A stretch of DNA of 64,000 nt, from contig NZ_JRAO01000036.1 of assembly GCF_000768875.1 (NCBI RefSeq), positions 39,906-103,905 of the forward strand. Direction: 5' to 3'. Source of the stretch: Porphyromonas sp. COT-239 OH1446. Lineage in GTDB: Bacteria; Bacteroidota; Bacteroidia; Bacteroidales; Porphyromonadaceae. Below, piece by piece: positions 18,346 through 27,938 of this stretch; the stretch's first letter is position 1; every line of letters begins with the position of its first letter. Made by a program: the position numbers and the translations under genes. The notes beneath the pieces were generated by a model. It made no database searches. It worked only from the letters and a program-made list of their open reading frames with translations, and had not been told where the DNA came from.

Positions 18346-20133
18346 TTAGTCTAGTTTCAATACGGCAAGGAATGCCTTCTGAGGTACTTCTACAGTTCCG
18401 ATTTGCTTCATACGCTTCTTCCCCTCCTTCTGCTTCTCCAGCAGCTTTCTCTTACGAGAAACGTCCCCGCCGTAACACTTAGCCGTTACGTCCTTGCGCA
18501 CTGCCTTAATCGTCTCACGAGCAATGATCTTACTCCCGATAGCAGCCTGGATCGCAATATCAAACTGCTGACGAGGGATGAGCTCCTTGAGCTTCTCACA
18601 CATCCTACGTCCGAAGGGTACACTATTGTCGAAGTGCGTTAGGGTCGAGAGGGCATCTACGGGGTCGCCATTGAGCAGAATGTCGAGCTTGACGAGCTTG
18701 CTCGGGCGAAACTCACTGATATGGTAGTCAAAAGAAGCATAACCCTTGGAGATACTCTTGAGCTTGTCATAGAAGTCAATAACGATCTCTCCAAGAGGCA
18801 GATCAAAGAAGATTTCTATACGCTCTCCAGAGATGTACTCCTGCTTGACCAACTGACCTCGCTTTCCTAGGCATAGCGTCATAATCGGCCCAATATAGGC
18901 TGTATGGGTGATCACGCTGGCTCGGATATAGGGTTCTTCAATACGCTCTATCAGAGTCGGATCGGGTAGTCCAGAGGGATTGTGCACCTCTATACATCCA
19001 CCCTTGCGGTCATAGACCTTGTACGACACGTTGGGCACTGTGGTGATCACATTCATATTGAACTCTCTATCCAAACGCTCCTGTATGATCTCCATGTGCA
19101 GCAGTCCCAGGAAGCCACAGCGGAATCCAAAGCCTAGAGCGGCAGAGCTCTCTGGCTGGAAGGTCAGAGAGGCATCGTTGAGCTGGAGCTTCTCCAGCGA
19201 GGCTCTTAGGTTCTCAAAGTCTTCACTCTCGATCGGATAGAGGCCAGCAAATACCATGGGTTTCACCTCTTCAAATCCAGCAATAGCCTCCTTCGCTCCA
19301 CCTGTCCGATGGGTAATGGTATCGCCGACCTTGACCTCCTTGCTGGTCTTGATCCCCGAGATGATATAGCCTACATCGCCAGTCTTGACCTCGGCTCTAG
19401 GCTCCATATCCAGGCGGAGAACGCCGACCTCGTCGGCATCATACTCCTTGCCAGTGGCGATGAACTTAACCAAATCGCCCTTACGGATCACACCATTAAC
19501 AACCTTGAAATAGGCGATAATGCCTCGGAAGGGGTTGAAGACGGAGTCAAAAATCAAGCACTGCAGAGGGGCTTCGGGATCACCCTTGGGGGGGGGAATG
19601 CGATCGACTATAGCACGCAGAATATCCTCCACACCAAGCCCTGTCTTGCCGCTTGCCCGGATGATCTCCTCTCGCTTGCAGCCCAAGAGCTCGATGATCT
19701 GATCCTCAACCTCTTCGGGCATAGCACTAGGCAGATCGACCTTATTGACTATAGGGATGATCTCGAGATCCTGCTCGAGGGCCATGTAGAGGTTAGAGAT
19801 AGTCTGTGCCTGAATGCCCTGTGCGGCATCGACGATCAGCAGAGCCCCTTCGCAGGCAGCGATCGATCGGGAGACCTCATAGGAGAAGTCTACATGCCCC
19901 GGGGTATCTATGAGGTTGAGGACGTAGTCTTGCCCGTCCTGCTTATAATTCATCTGTATGGCATGGCTCTTGATCGTGATACCACGTTCACGCTCAAGAT
20001 CCATGTTGTCAAGCACCTGAGCCTGCAAATCCTTGCCCGATACGGTCTGCGTTGTCTCGAGCAAACGGTCAGCCAAGGTACTCTTACCATGGTCGATATG
20101 TGCGATAATGCAAAAGTTGCGGATCTTATTCAT
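18346..20133 (-). CDS. lepA: Elongation factor 4 (LepA GTPase)
   Basis: 595 residues, the usual length, if started at the ATG at 20133 ([19 protein letters not shown]). An upstream extension to 20289 has no family match and runs into the preceding gene, so it was dropped; the ATG at 20136 is a near alternative. G1 AHIDHGKST, the RERGITIKS switch region, DTPGHVDF and NKVDLPSA define the GTPase. The C-terminal LepA domain with [16 protein letters not shown] follows. It acts on ribosomes in translation or assembly. The start overlaps the stop of the methyltransferase gene by 8 bp. Confidence 0.97.
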   Translation of the reverse strand: MNKIRNFCIIAHIDHGKSTLADRLLETTQTVSGKDLQAQVLDNMDLERERGITIKSHAIQMNYKQDGQDYVLNLIDTPGHVDFSYEVSRSIAACEGALLIVDAAQGIQAQTISNLYMALEQDLEIIPIVNKVDLPSAMPEEVEDQIIELLGCKREEIIRASGKTGLGVEDILRAIVDRIPPPKGDPEAPLQCLIFDSVFNPFRGIIAYFKVVNGVIRKGDLVKFIATGKEYDADEVGVLRLDMEPRAEVKTGDVGYIISGIKTSKEVKVGDTITHRTGGAKEAIAGFEEVKPMVFAGLYPIESEDFENLRASLEKLQLNDASLTFQPESSAALGFGFRCGFLGLLHMEIIQERLDREFNMNVITTVPNVSYKVYDRKGGCIEVHNPSGLPDPTLIERIEEPYIRASVITHTAYIGPIMTLCLGKRGQLVKQEYISGERIEIFFDLPLGEIVIDFYDKLKSISKGYASFDYHISEFRPSKLVKLDILLNGDPVDALSTLTHFDNSVPFGRRMCEKLKELIPRQQFDIAIQAAIGSKIIARETIKAVRKDVTAKCYGGDVSRKRKLLEKQKEGKKRMKQIGTVEVPQKAFLAVLKLD

Positions 20134-21382
20134 CATGGCTGCAAAGATAACAATTAAGCAAGACTTGACTGCCATCTGAGAGCCTAGTGCCCAGGAGGGT
20201 TCGTTCGCCTCCGTCCTTGATGCCAAGGCGGCTACGCAACTCGTCGGGAGAGAGACTAAGATTGCGACAACTGATCTGAGCCCGCCCAAGGCGTTTGCCT
20301 ATAGTCCTGAGTTGTGAAGCTCTTAGAGGGATGACCTCTTGACAACGAAAGCGGCGGCCTATAAACTCCGCCTTATACTCATCAGAGGTGTAGAGGTGAG
20401 CATCCGGGTGCAGAGCCTCTAGATCATAGCGAGCGGCAATACTCTTGAAGAAGCCTGACTTCATCATAGCGGGCGAGGGCTCATAGACATACTCCCCTAC
20501 TACGCTCGCTATGCGCTGTGGGGCAGTAGCCTCCTCACTCCATCCCCTATGCCAGCAGAGCTCTTGCCTCTGCCCCTTGCTGTCAATCTCCACGACATAT
20601 ACGGGCACAGACTCTGGAGAGAGTGGAGGGATCGAGAGATCCATTAGTAGGAGTAGCTCCTTAACCTCCTGCTTTACTGAGACAATATGCAGCTCTCGGG
20701 TATGAGGAGCTTGTTGGAGGGTATGTATCAGATCGAGCATAGGAGAGAGCTTAACGAGCAACCTAGGCCGTGGGCTACCCATGCCGTCATAGAGTGGAGG
20801 CAGCCGCTCGAGCAGTTCACTCAAAGAGGGGCTACAATCCTCAATGGCATAGACACGATGCTGCCGATCCACCCCAGCCCTACGAGCTGGATCGACATAG
20901 ATAAGGCTCGGGCGATGCTCTCGAACCAAGGCCTCCAGTAGCTCCATCGAGTTGCCGTGTACGATAGAGAAGCTTCCTCGTGGTAGGAGGCGGGGCAGAT
21001 TGTACGAGGCCGCCTCGATGAGGGCCTCTTGCTCCTCGACGTATATCCCCCCAGCAGCCCTCTCGACGAAAGCGGAGAAATCTACGCCCAGTCCACCACT
21101 AAGCTCTAAAACTAGATCCTGACCATCGACGAAGCGTTGCTTGTAGGTCGCAGCCAATTGGCTGGAGCATTGCTCCAGGCTCAGAGACGAGGGGAGGTAT
21201 ACCCCCTGGCTCGCCCAATGAGGGAGCTTACGCTCTAGTGCCTTCCTCTCCTTGATTTGCAGGGCTACAGCCGAGCGCAGTGAGGGGGGGATCTGAGTAC
21301 TACCCAATAAGATGCGCTCGGGAGAGAGATGTTGATACTGATCTCGATAGGCTATGATTTGTGCAATCTCTTCTGATGTCAT
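20126..21382 (-). CDS. Class I SAM-dependent methyltransferase with THUMP-like C-terminus
   Basis: 418 residues. A helical N-terminus (1-90) precedes a class I methyltransferase fold: [13 protein letters not shown] is the SAM-binding glycine loop, and [12 protein letters not shown] contains a DPAR element in the catalytic position. The C-terminal part (about 325-418) resembles the THUMP-like domain found in this family, which suggests RNA as substrate. Neither target nor product is known. It overlaps lepA by 8 bp, so the two are translationally linked. Confidence 0.85.
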   Translation of the reverse strand: MTSEEIAQIIAYRDQYQHLSPERILLGSTQIPPSLRSAVALQIKERKALERKLPHWASQGVYLPSSLSLEQCSSQLAATYKQRFVDGQDLVLELSGGLGVDFSAFVERAAGGIYVEEQEALIEAASYNLPRLLPRGSFSIVHGNSMELLEALVREHRPSLIYVDPARRAGVDRQHRVYAIEDCSPSLSELLERLPPLYDGMGSPRPRLLVKLSPMLDLIHTLQQAPHTRELHIVSVKQEVKELLLLMDLSIPPLSPESVPVYVVEIDSKGQRQELCWHRGWSEEATAPQRIASVVGEYVYEPSPAMMKSGFFKSIAARYDLEALHPDAHLYTSDEYKAEFIGRRFRCQEVIPLRASQLRTIGKRLGRAQISCRNLSLSPDELRSRLGIKDGGERTLLGTRLSDGSQVLLNCYLCSHDE

Positions 21383-21445
21383 TGTCCATTAGTCTTTTTC
21401 AGTGCTAGATGCCATCCTAGCCAAAGCGAGCAGCAGGGGTGAAGC

Positions 21446-22819
21446 TTATTCTCTAGGCTTGAAAAGCAGGCGAAAGGCCTCCTCTACAGTTCGAACCCCT
21501 ACACAGCGAATAGCCAAAGACTTGCTCGGGGAGAAGCCCTGTAGGTTGGCCTGAGGCAAGATAATTGCCCTAAAGCCCAAACGCTCAGCCTCTACGATAC
21601 GCTGCTCGATACGCCCAACGGGACGGACCTCTCCAGAGAGCCCGACCTCTCCGGTGAGGCAAACGCCCTCGGGCAGAGCAATATCTAAGCTAGAGGAGAG
21701 CACTGCAGAAATAACGGCTAAGTCGCTGGCTGGGTCATTGATCCGAATGCCCCCAGCGATGTTGAGGAAGACATCCTTTTGGACGAGCTTAAAGCCGGCC
21801 CTCTTCTCCAAGACAGCTAGAAGCATATTCATGCGCCGAGTATCATAGCCTGTGGCAGAGCGTTGAGGTGTAGCATAGATTGCCGAGCTCACTAGAGATT
21901 GGGTCTCTATGAGGAAGGGGCGCATGCCTTCCATCGCCACAGCAATGGCAATACCGCTGAGCGAAGCCCTCTCTCGGGAGATCAAGTGTTCTGAGGGGTT
22001 CTCTACCCCACGCAAGCCCTGCTGTTGCATCTCATAGATCCCCAGCTCACTGGTGCTGCCGAACCTATTCTTATTAGCCCTAAGAATGCGGTACATGTAG
22101 TGCTTATCTCCGTCGAACTGTAGCACCACGTCTACCGTATGCTCGAGGATCTTAGGGCCAGCGATGCTCCCCTCCTTGTTGATATGACCAATGAGGATAA
22201 CGGGGACACTCTCCGTCTTGGAGTACTTGAGGAGGATGTTGGCACTCTCTCGTATCTGAGAGACACTGCCAGCGGAGGATTCTGAGAGCTCGGTCTGTAT
22301 CGTCTGAATGGAGTCGATCACGAGTAAGTCTGGCCTCAGGCTTTTGGCCTCGTCGAGGATGCGCTCTAGATTGGTCTCGCAGTAGACGAGGCATTCAGCT
22401 GCCCCACTCCCTAGCCTCTCGGCCCTCATCTTGAGCTGCGAGGCACTCTCCTCGCCCGAGACATACAGCGTCTTTAGAGGAGATCTGAGGACTGTCTGTA
22501 GGATCAGGGTAGACTTGCCGATCCCGGGCTCTCCCCCGAGTAGGACAAAAGCTCCAGGTACTAGCCCCCCACCGAGCACACGATTGAGCTCAGGGTCTCC
22601 CAGGTCTATGCGTTGCTCTTGAGTAGTAGAGATCTCCCTGAGCTGCAGGGGTCGGGCGGAGGTAGTAGACGCAGATTGGGCATAAGAGGGGCGATTGGAG
22701 TTCACGATACGCACCTCCTCGATTACATTCCATTCTCCACATTGAGTACACTGCCCCTGCCACTTAGGATAATAGGAGCCACAGCTTTGGCAGGCGAAAG
22801 AGACCTTCTGTTTACTCAT
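21446..22819 (-). CDS. radA: DNA repair protein RadA
   Basis: 457 residues. The zinc finger at C10, C13, C24 and C27 leads into a RecA-like ATPase with Walker A GGEPGIGKST (95-104). The RadA-specific KNRFGS motif is followed by a Lon-like C-terminal domain (GVCLTGEVGLSGEVRPV). It helps branch migration of recombination intermediates. Lies 16 bp after the amidinotransferase-fold gene and 63 bp before the methyltransferase gene. Confidence 0.97.
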   Translation of the reverse strand: MSKQKVSFACQSCGSYYPKWQGQCTQCGEWNVIEEVRIVNSNRPSYAQSASTTSARPLQLREISTTQEQRIDLGDPELNRVLGGGLVPGAFVLLGGEPGIGKSTLILQTVLRSPLKTLYVSGEESASQLKMRAERLGSGAAECLVYCETNLERILDEAKSLRPDLLVIDSIQTIQTELSESSAGSVSQIRESANILLKYSKTESVPVILIGHINKEGSIAGPKILEHTVDVVLQFDGDKHYMYRILRANKNRFGSTSELGIYEMQQQGLRGVENPSEHLISRERASLSGIAIAVAMEGMRPFLIETQSLVSSAIYATPQRSATGYDTRRMNMLLAVLEKRAGFKLVQKDVFLNIAGGIRINDPASDLAVISAVLSSSLDIALPEGVCLTGEVGLSGEVRPVGRIEQRIVEAERLGFRAIILPQANLQGFSPSKSLAIRCVGVRTVEEAFRLLFKPRE

Positions 22820-22835
22820 CGTCCGAACTTGGGGT

Positions 22836-23771
22836 CTACTTGGTCTGCGTCCGAACTAGAGGCATTGTAGAGCAGCGTAGTAGCCCACCCATCTTGGAGA
22901 TCTCCTGGTAGGGAACAGTCTCTACGGCTATCCCCCACTCCTCTGTGAGATATCTATTCATACGAGTGAAGCTCTGATCACTAATCAGCCTGTCGGGGGC
23001 TAAGGAGACTACGTTGGTATTCATGTGATAAGCCTCCTCCGGCGTTACAGCAAAGAGGTTATCCCGTCCAAAGATCTCCTCCACAAGGCCCAACTGCTCG
23101 GGCACGAGGAAGCCCTCTCGATAAATCAGAGCCTTGCCTCGCCCTACGGGCTGGAAGGCGCAGTCTAGATGCAAGACACTCTGGCGAGGATCTTGGTCAT
23201 GCTTGCGCAGCTCTAGGGCTATGACCTGTTTGTGGGGGAAGTGCTCACGAAGGTAATCAACTGCATAGCGATTGGTTCGAGCGGTCTTGAAAGAGGGATA
23301 ATCCTCCCTGAGGTAAGAACCAACGAAGAGGATGTCATTGAAGAGCAATATATCTCCGCCCTCTGTATGCACCCTCTCGGGCAGATACTCTATGTTCGCA
23401 GAGGGTATTCTGCTGATAATAGGGTCAAAAGCTCCTGTTTCGAGCTCTCTGTCTGGGATTAGGTTAGAGACGAAGATGGTATCATCGACAACAAAGGATA
23501 CATCTCTAGCAAAGACCTGGTTATAGTCCGGCAAGGGGGCTGGGCGAAGGACTTCGACGCCATTACGCTCCAGGACGGAGAGCAGGCAACCCATCTCGTA
23601 CTTGACAGCTTCTTCAGTTGGGAAGAAGCCCTTGCTGACAGCTTCGTAGCTTTTGGCATCGTAGGTCTCCGATAGAGAGGGGATGCCTCCTAGGCTCTCG
23701 GGAAGGCCAAGGACAACGACTTTTAGATAATCAGTCTCGTTGCTAACGCTGGGGATGATCGGTTGTGTCAT
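22836..23771 (-). CDS. Arginine deiminase/amidinotransferase-superfamily enzyme
   Basis: 311 residues of the guanidine-modifying superfamily. The catalytic set is visible: aspartate in FARDVSF (D90), E137 and D140 in TEGGDIL, H201 and D203 in LHLDCAF, and nucleophilic C300 in GGLLRCSTMP near the end. A complete set argues for an active hydrolase or transferase acting on arginine, a methylated arginine, citrulline or a similar compound. Sequence alone does not settle which. Neighbours are yicC and radA, not arginine genes, so context gives no help. Expected to be cytosolic. Confidence 0.85.
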   Translation of the reverse strand: MTQPIIPSVSNETDYLKVVVLGLPESLGGIPSLSETYDAKSYEAVSKGFFPTEEAVKYEMGCLLSVLERNGVEVLRPAPLPDYNQVFARDVSFVVDDTIFVSNLIPDRELETGAFDPIISRIPSANIEYLPERVHTEGGDILLFNDILFVGSYLREDYPSFKTARTNRYAVDYLREHFPHKQVIALELRKHDQDPRQSVLHLDCAFQPVGRGKALIYREGFLVPEQLGLVEEIFGRDNLFAVTPEEAYHMNTNVVSLAPDRLISDQSFTRMNRYLTEEWGIAVETVPYQEISKMGGLLRCSTMPLVRTQTK

Positions 23772-23810
23772 AACTCATGTATGTGATAGTATGGTGATGT
23801 ACTCTAAGCT

Positions 23811-24704
23811 CTATAGGATATTGAGGGATTGTTCTTTGATCTGCTCGAGCTCGTCCTTCATACGCACGACAATCTGCTGCATCTCGGCATTGTTGCTCTT
23901 TGAGCCCAAGGTGTTGATCTCCCGGCCTATCTCTTGAGCAATGAAGCCGAGGGTCTTGCCCTGTGCTCCTTGAGGCAGTTCGATAACCTCCTCGAAATAA
24001 TTGAGATGATGGCGCAGACGATCCTTCTCCTCATTGATGTCGAGCTTCTCGATATAGAAGATGAGCTCCTGCTCTAGTCGTCCGTTGTTGATGGCATCGA
24101 CCGAGAGCTTGCCGAGAGCCTCCTCTAGACGCTGACGAATGGCTGGAATTCGCTCACTCTCTGGGGCATCGACCTGCTCAAGTAGAGAGCGAATATTCTT
24201 AATACGAGCTAGGCAGGCATCGCGAAGCATCTCTCCCTCCTGAGCACGAAAGCTCTGTAGCTGCTCGAGAGCCTTGACAATAGTGTCTCGGATCAGCCTC
24301 CATTCACGCTCGCTCAGCTCCTCAGTAGCCTTTGCCTCGGTATTGGGCACGAGGACGCCAGGCAGGCGCAGCAGGATCTCTAGACTAGGAGTTCCTAGCC
24401 CGAGAGATTGAGAGACAGGTGTGATGGTCTCAGCATAGTAGCTAAGGGCAGCTTCGTTGAGACGCTGCACCGCCAAGAGATTATCTGCTACTCCATCGTC
24501 TATAGAGAGGGTAAAGTCTACCTTACCTCGCTGTACCCGCTCAGCAATCATATTGCGGATCTCGATCTCTCTCTCTCGACAAATGGCGGGTAGGCGAACA
24601 CTGGTATCTAGTTGTTTACTATTGAGCGTTTTAACAAAGACGGTAATATTCTTCCCGTCGCATTGGGCGGTAGATTTGCCCGCCCCAGTCATTGAGTAAA
24701 TCAT
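23811..24704 (-). CDS. yicC: YicC-family endoribonuclease-like protein
   Basis: 297 residues starting at MIYSMTGAGKST (ATG at 24704), the family N-terminus. The open frame to 24749 adds 15 unmatched residues and was not used. The N-terminal YicC domain and C-terminal DUF1732 domain (LGFIAQEIGREINTLGSKSNN) are clear. Members have been linked to RNA cleavage and stress survival. First gene of the nine-gene minus-strand block to queD. Confidence 0.92.
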   Translation of the reverse strand: MIYSMTGAGKSTAQCDGKNITVFVKTLNSKQLDTSVRLPAICREREIEIRNMIAERVQRGKVDFTLSIDDGVADNLLAVQRLNEAALSYYAETITPVSQSLGLGTPSLEILLRLPGVLVPNTEAKATEELSEREWRLIRDTIVKALEQLQSFRAQEGEMLRDACLARIKNIRSLLEQVDAPESERIPAIRQRLEEALGKLSVDAINNGRLEQELIFYIEKLDINEEKDRLRHHLNYFEEVIELPQGAQGKTLGFIAQEIGREINTLGSKSNNAEMQQIVVRMKDELEQIKEQSLNIL

Positions 24705-24809
24705 AATCTCGACTCTTCGTTGTCTTATATTTGCGAATGCAAGGTACACTTTTTTGAGCTAACAAGCAGCTAGAACGACCAGGAATAAGACAAACCATGG
24801 TCTAAAAAC

Positions 24810-24844
24810 AAGGCTTGCCAAAGCATGATGCTCCAGCAAGCCTT
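24810..24844 (-). terminator. Hairpin after the ferredoxin gene
   Basis: A 9-bp stem AAGGCTTGC/GCAAGCCTT (24810-24818 with 24836-24844) with an inner AGCAT-ATGCT pair lies 57 bp past the ferredoxin stop. Confidence 0.75.
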
Positions 24845-24900
24845 AAAACGTTGAAGTAACAAAACCCATTCCCTCCCTAGAGGGAGATGATACTATCCGA

Positions 24901-25065
24901 TTAACCGTGGATAGCTTCGGTAGGGCATACCCCTGCGCAAGCCCCGCAATCGATGCAAGTATCAGCATCAATCACATAGATAGAGCCCTCCGAGATTGCG
25001 TTTACAGGACATTCGTCGATGCAAGTGCCGCAAGCTACGCAGCTGTCAGTAATAACATGTGCCAT
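24901..25065 (-). CDS. Two-cluster 4Fe-4S ferredoxin
   Basis: 54 residues starting at MAHVITDSCVACG (ATG at 25065). The longer open frame to 25221 has no family match and was rejected. Cysteines C9, C12, C15, C19 and C37, C40, C43, C47 give two CxxCxxCxxxC sets for two 4Fe-4S clusters. It is a small soluble electron carrier of anaerobic metabolism, and the partner enzyme is not nearby. On the minus strand a -7-like TACCTTTG lies at 25117-25124, consistent with its own promoter about 52 bp upstream. The gap on to 25383 otherwise holds only the dpp5 terminator. Confidence 0.95.
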   Translation of the reverse strand: MAHVITDSCVACGTCIDECPVNAISEGSIYVIDADTCIDCGACAGVCPTEAIHG

Positions 25066-25315
25066 AATTGTAGTAAGCCGTTTAAGTGATAAATCGTTTA
25101 GTGATGAATGATGCTGCAAAGGTAGTATAGTTTTTGATATATACCTAATAGTAGGTATTCTTTTTGTTACGAGATGATCTACAAAGAGAAAGCGAATGAC
25201 ACACAAACAGCTATAAATCAAGAATAAAAACCCTAATAAGGAAGAAAAAGAATACTAGTACAATGTAGGTATATCAACCAAGGTCCATCTAATAGGGCTA
25301 TCCCCTCTATAAGCA

Positions 25316-25349
25316 GAGCGGAGGGGCTGCCTAGGCAATCCCTCCGCTC
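25316..25349 (-). terminator. Hairpin after dpp5
   Basis: A 10-bp stem GAGCGGAGGG/CCCTCCGCTC (25316-25325 with 25340-25349) with a 14-nt loop lies 34 bp past the dpp5 stop. Confidence 0.75.
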
Positions 25350-25383
25350 ATATCTCTCTAGGCTCGAGGCAAAAACCCCTAGC

Positions 25384-27438
25384 CTACTTCTTCAGCCAGC
25401 GATCTAACCAGCCAAAGAAGGTGCGCTGCCAGAGAAGAGCATTCTGAGGGCGCAGGATCCAGTGATTTTCGTCTGGGTAAATTAGCATTTGACTGGGGAT
25501 GCCTCTGAGCTGAGCGGCATTGAAAGCAGCCATCCCCTGCCCTGCCAGGATGCGGAAGTCTAGTTCGCCATGGATGACAAGCAGAGGGGTATCCCACTTA
25601 TCTACGAACTTGTGAGGCGAGTTAGCGAAGGTATGCTGGGCTATCTTATTATCCTTGTCCCAGGGTGCTCCACCCATATCCCAGTTGGCAAACCACATCT
25701 CTTCTGTGGTCATGTACTGCATCTCCAGGTTGAAGATCCCTGCGTGGGCAATTAGAGCGGAGAAACGGCCCTCGTGATGTCCTGCCAGGTAGAATACCGA
25801 GTACCCACCATAGCTGGCCCCGACAGCCCCGATTCGCTTGGGGTCGATGTAACTCTCCTTCTTCATTTCGTCCACAGCCGTGAGGTAGTCTCGAATGTTT
25901 TGACCCGAATAGTCTCCACTGATCTGTTCGTTCCAGGACTTTCCGAAGCTAGGTACGCCATGGCGATTGGGAGCAATGACGATGTAGCCTTGCTCGGCCA
26001 TCAAGCGAGGATTCCATCTGAAGGAGAAGTACTGACTTACCGTGCTCTGAGGCCCACCCTGACAATAGAGCAGCGAGGGGTACTTCTTGTTAGGGTCGAA
26101 GTTTGGGGGCAGAACCACCCAAACAAGCATATCACCACCGTCTGTAGTCTTCATCCAACGCTTCTCGATGGTGATAGGGCTCAGGCGATCGAGGACTTCC
26201 TTATTCTCCTGCGTGATGGGCAGGGCCTCGCCCGTCTTGATCGTTACTCGGTACAGATCGGTAGGGGCGGCCATACTCTGTCGACCTGCCAGGAGGTACT
26301 TGCCCGCAAGCTGGAGCGAGGTATAGTTGTGCTGACCTTCGGTGATCTGACGGATCTTGCGGGTCTTCAGAGGCAAGTGAAAGAGTTGGGTCTCTGCCTT
26401 GATGCAACTCAAGAAGTAGATACTCTTAGCATCGGAGGCCCACTGGGTCTCATCCACATCGCACTCGAAGCCCTCTGTGAGCCAAGTCTTCTCACCACTA
26501 GATAGATCCATCACGAAGAGGCGTTTGAGGTCGGCCTCATAACCATCACGCTCCATGCTGATCCAGGAGATGCTCTTGCCGTCGGGGGAGAATCGGGGGT
26601 GCGTGTCGTAGCCCATCATTCCCTCGGTGATGTTGCGTGTCTGTCCCGTCTCGAGGCTATAGAGGTAGATGTCCGTATTCGTCGAGAGTGAATAGGCTAC
26701 CCCCTCCTTTTTGCGGGAGGAGTAAGCGATAGTCTTGCCATCAGGGCTCCAGGCCACATCACTAATATCGGCAAAGGGCTTGGTAGGGGCTTGGTAGGGC
26801 TCACCCTCGAGAATATCTAGGCTCTGAGCCACAGGCTGCTCGCCCAGCTTGGCAACGAAGATATGGGGGATGGTCTCTACCCACTCGTCCCAGTGCTTGT
26901 ACATGAGGTTGTTGATGACCCGACCCGAGGCCTTGGGCAGATCAGGGTAGAGATCTACCGTGCGCTTGCCGTACTTGATCTGCTTGATGAAGGCCACCTG
27001 CGTCTCATCGGGCGAGAAGGCGTAGCTCTCGATCCCCCCCTCTATATCGGTGAGCATTCGGCGATCGCTCCCATCAGGCTTCATAGACCAGAGCTGCATG
27101 CTCCCGCTCTCGGGGCTGAGGAAGGCAATGCGTCTGCCTTGATCGATCCATTTGGGAGCGTATTCTCCGCTAGGAGTATGGGTGATCTGCTTGCGCCCTT
27201 GGCCGTCAAAGCCAACGACGAAGAGTTCGGAGCGGCTACTATTGTCCTCTATGCTGGGGAAGCTCACCGCATAGACAACCTGCTTACCATCTGGGGAGAT
27301 GTCCGATGCCCCTACACGGGCCATCGTAAGCAGTATCTCGGGGGTCATGCCTTGGTGAGAAGTAGAGCTCTGTCCCAAAGCTGTCGCACTGAGTGTACTT
27401 GCCGCCAAGGTGGATAGGAGAAGGTGTTTTGCTGTCAT
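25384..27438 (-). CDS. dpp5: S9-family dipeptidyl peptidase (DPP5-like)
   Basis: 684 residues. A signal peptide (1-22) points to export to the periplasm. Residues about 35-400 form a beta-propeller with repeated SPDG blades (48-51, 231-234, 284-287). Residues 430-684 form the prolyl-oligopeptidase hydrolase domain with the triad S542 (GASYGGYS), D627 (HGELDF) and H659 (DENHW). Length and sequence closely resemble what I recall of P. gingivalis DPP5, which releases dipeptides with hydrophobic residues at P1. It would support growth on peptides. Single-gene unit between two terminator- or repeat-bearing gaps. Confidence 0.93.
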   Translation of the reverse strand: MTAKHLLLSTLAASTLSATALGQSSTSHQGMTPEILLTMARVGASDISPDGKQVVYAVSFPSIEDNSSRSELFVVGFDGQGRKQITHTPSGEYAPKWIDQGRRIAFLSPESGSMQLWSMKPDGSDRRMLTDIEGGIESYAFSPDETQVAFIKQIKYGKRTVDLYPDLPKASGRVINNLMYKHWDEWVETIPHIFVAKLGEQPVAQSLDILEGEPYQAPTKPFADISDVAWSPDGKTIAYSSRKKEGVAYSLSTNTDIYLYSLETGQTRNITEGMMGYDTHPRFSPDGKSISWISMERDGYEADLKRLFVMDLSSGEKTWLTEGFECDVDETQWASDAKSIYFLSCIKAETQLFHLPLKTRKIRQITEGQHNYTSLQLAGKYLLAGRQSMAAPTDLYRVTIKTGEALPITQENKEVLDRLSPITIEKRWMKTTDGGDMLVWVVLPPNFDPNKKYPSLLYCQGGPQSTVSQYFSFRWNPRLMAEQGYIVIAPNRHGVPSFGKSWNEQISGDYSGQNIRDYLTAVDEMKKESYIDPKRIGAVGASYGGYSVFYLAGHHEGRFSALIAHAGIFNLEMQYMTTEEMWFANWDMGGAPWDKDNKIAQHTFANSPHKFVDKWDTPLLVIHGELDFRILAGQGMAAFNAAQLRGIPSQMLIYPDENHWILRPQNALLWQRTFFGWLDRWLKK

Positions 27439-27609
27439 ACCTTAAATGTTATAAGTTGAAGTTTATATACCGTGCAGATGAAGTGCAAGGCGAAGTTAGC
27501 AAATATTTCTGCCTCTGTCATGCAGTTGGCTTTTCCAAGCAGCGAAGAGTCCATCAAGCCTCCACGAGAATAAGGTAAGAGATCTCGATAGAATCGTCAA
27601 TAAGCTCTC
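27439..27609. other. Upstream region of dpp5
   Basis: Non-coding. A near -7 element (AATATTTG on the minus strand, 27510-27517) lies about 75 bp upstream of dpp5, with CTTG at 27536-27539 as a weak -33. Nothing else was recognised before the repeat locus. Confidence 0.35.
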
Positions 27610-27758
27610 AATAGAGTTACGACTGAGATCCAAGTAGGATCGCAACAGAGACTCAAATAGGATCTCCATCGAGGTCTAAGTAGGATCGCAACAGAGACCC
27701 CAATAGGATCTCCACCGAGGCCTCGTCTAGAACCTCCGTAGAGGTCTAAGTAGGAGCG
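27610..27758. repeat. 23-nt-period intergenic repeat, locus C (best preserved)
   Basis: TAGGATC cores begin at 27635, 27658, 27681 and 27704, exactly 23 nt apart. Units alternate between an AACAGAGA(C/T) and a (C/A)(A/C)(T/C)CGAGG type. Two flanking weaker units extend the block on either side. It lies upstream of dpp5 and downstream of queG. Confidence 0.85.
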
Positions 27759-27880
27759 AAAAATCTTATAAGTTAGTAGTGGGTAAACTGCTAACTTACA
27801 AGAAAAAATCTTATAAGTTAGTAGTCAGTGAGCGATTAACTTACAGCAAAAAATCTTATAAATGAGTAGTCTGTAGGGCT
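27759..27880. repeat. Three tandem copies of a 45-bp AT-rich unit
   Basis: Copies of AAATCTTATAA(G/A)T(T/G)AGTAGT begin near 27761, 27806 and 27851, exactly 45 bp apart, directly after the 23-nt repeat. In the first two copies CTTATAAGTTAG is followed by a near-complementary (C/A)TAACTTACA, so each could fold into a hairpin. The third copy is truncated. Confidence 0.85.
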
Positions 27881-27938
27881 ATGAGTGGAGGCCCAGGTAC
27901 AGCCTCCATCGAAACCGAACAGTGATCCTGGCAGAGGC

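Noticed and set aside
19309..20157. 282-residue plus-strand open frame opposite lepA
   Set aside because: Antisense shadow of a highly conserved gene, with no family features.
20134..20289. Extended N-terminus of LepA
   Set aside because: Encoded inside the preceding methyltransferase gene and absent from the family.
25066..25221. 52-residue N-terminal extension of the ferredoxin
   Set aside because: It does not match the family and overlaps the -7-like promoter element. The 54-residue form is complete.
25774..26505. 243-residue plus-strand open frame opposite dpp5
   Set aside because: Antisense shadow; the residue pattern does not resemble a protein family.
27610..27880. Possible CRISPR array in the dpp5/queG gap
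   Set aside because: The 23-nt and 45-bp units are degenerate direct repeats without unique spacers, and no cas genes are nearby.
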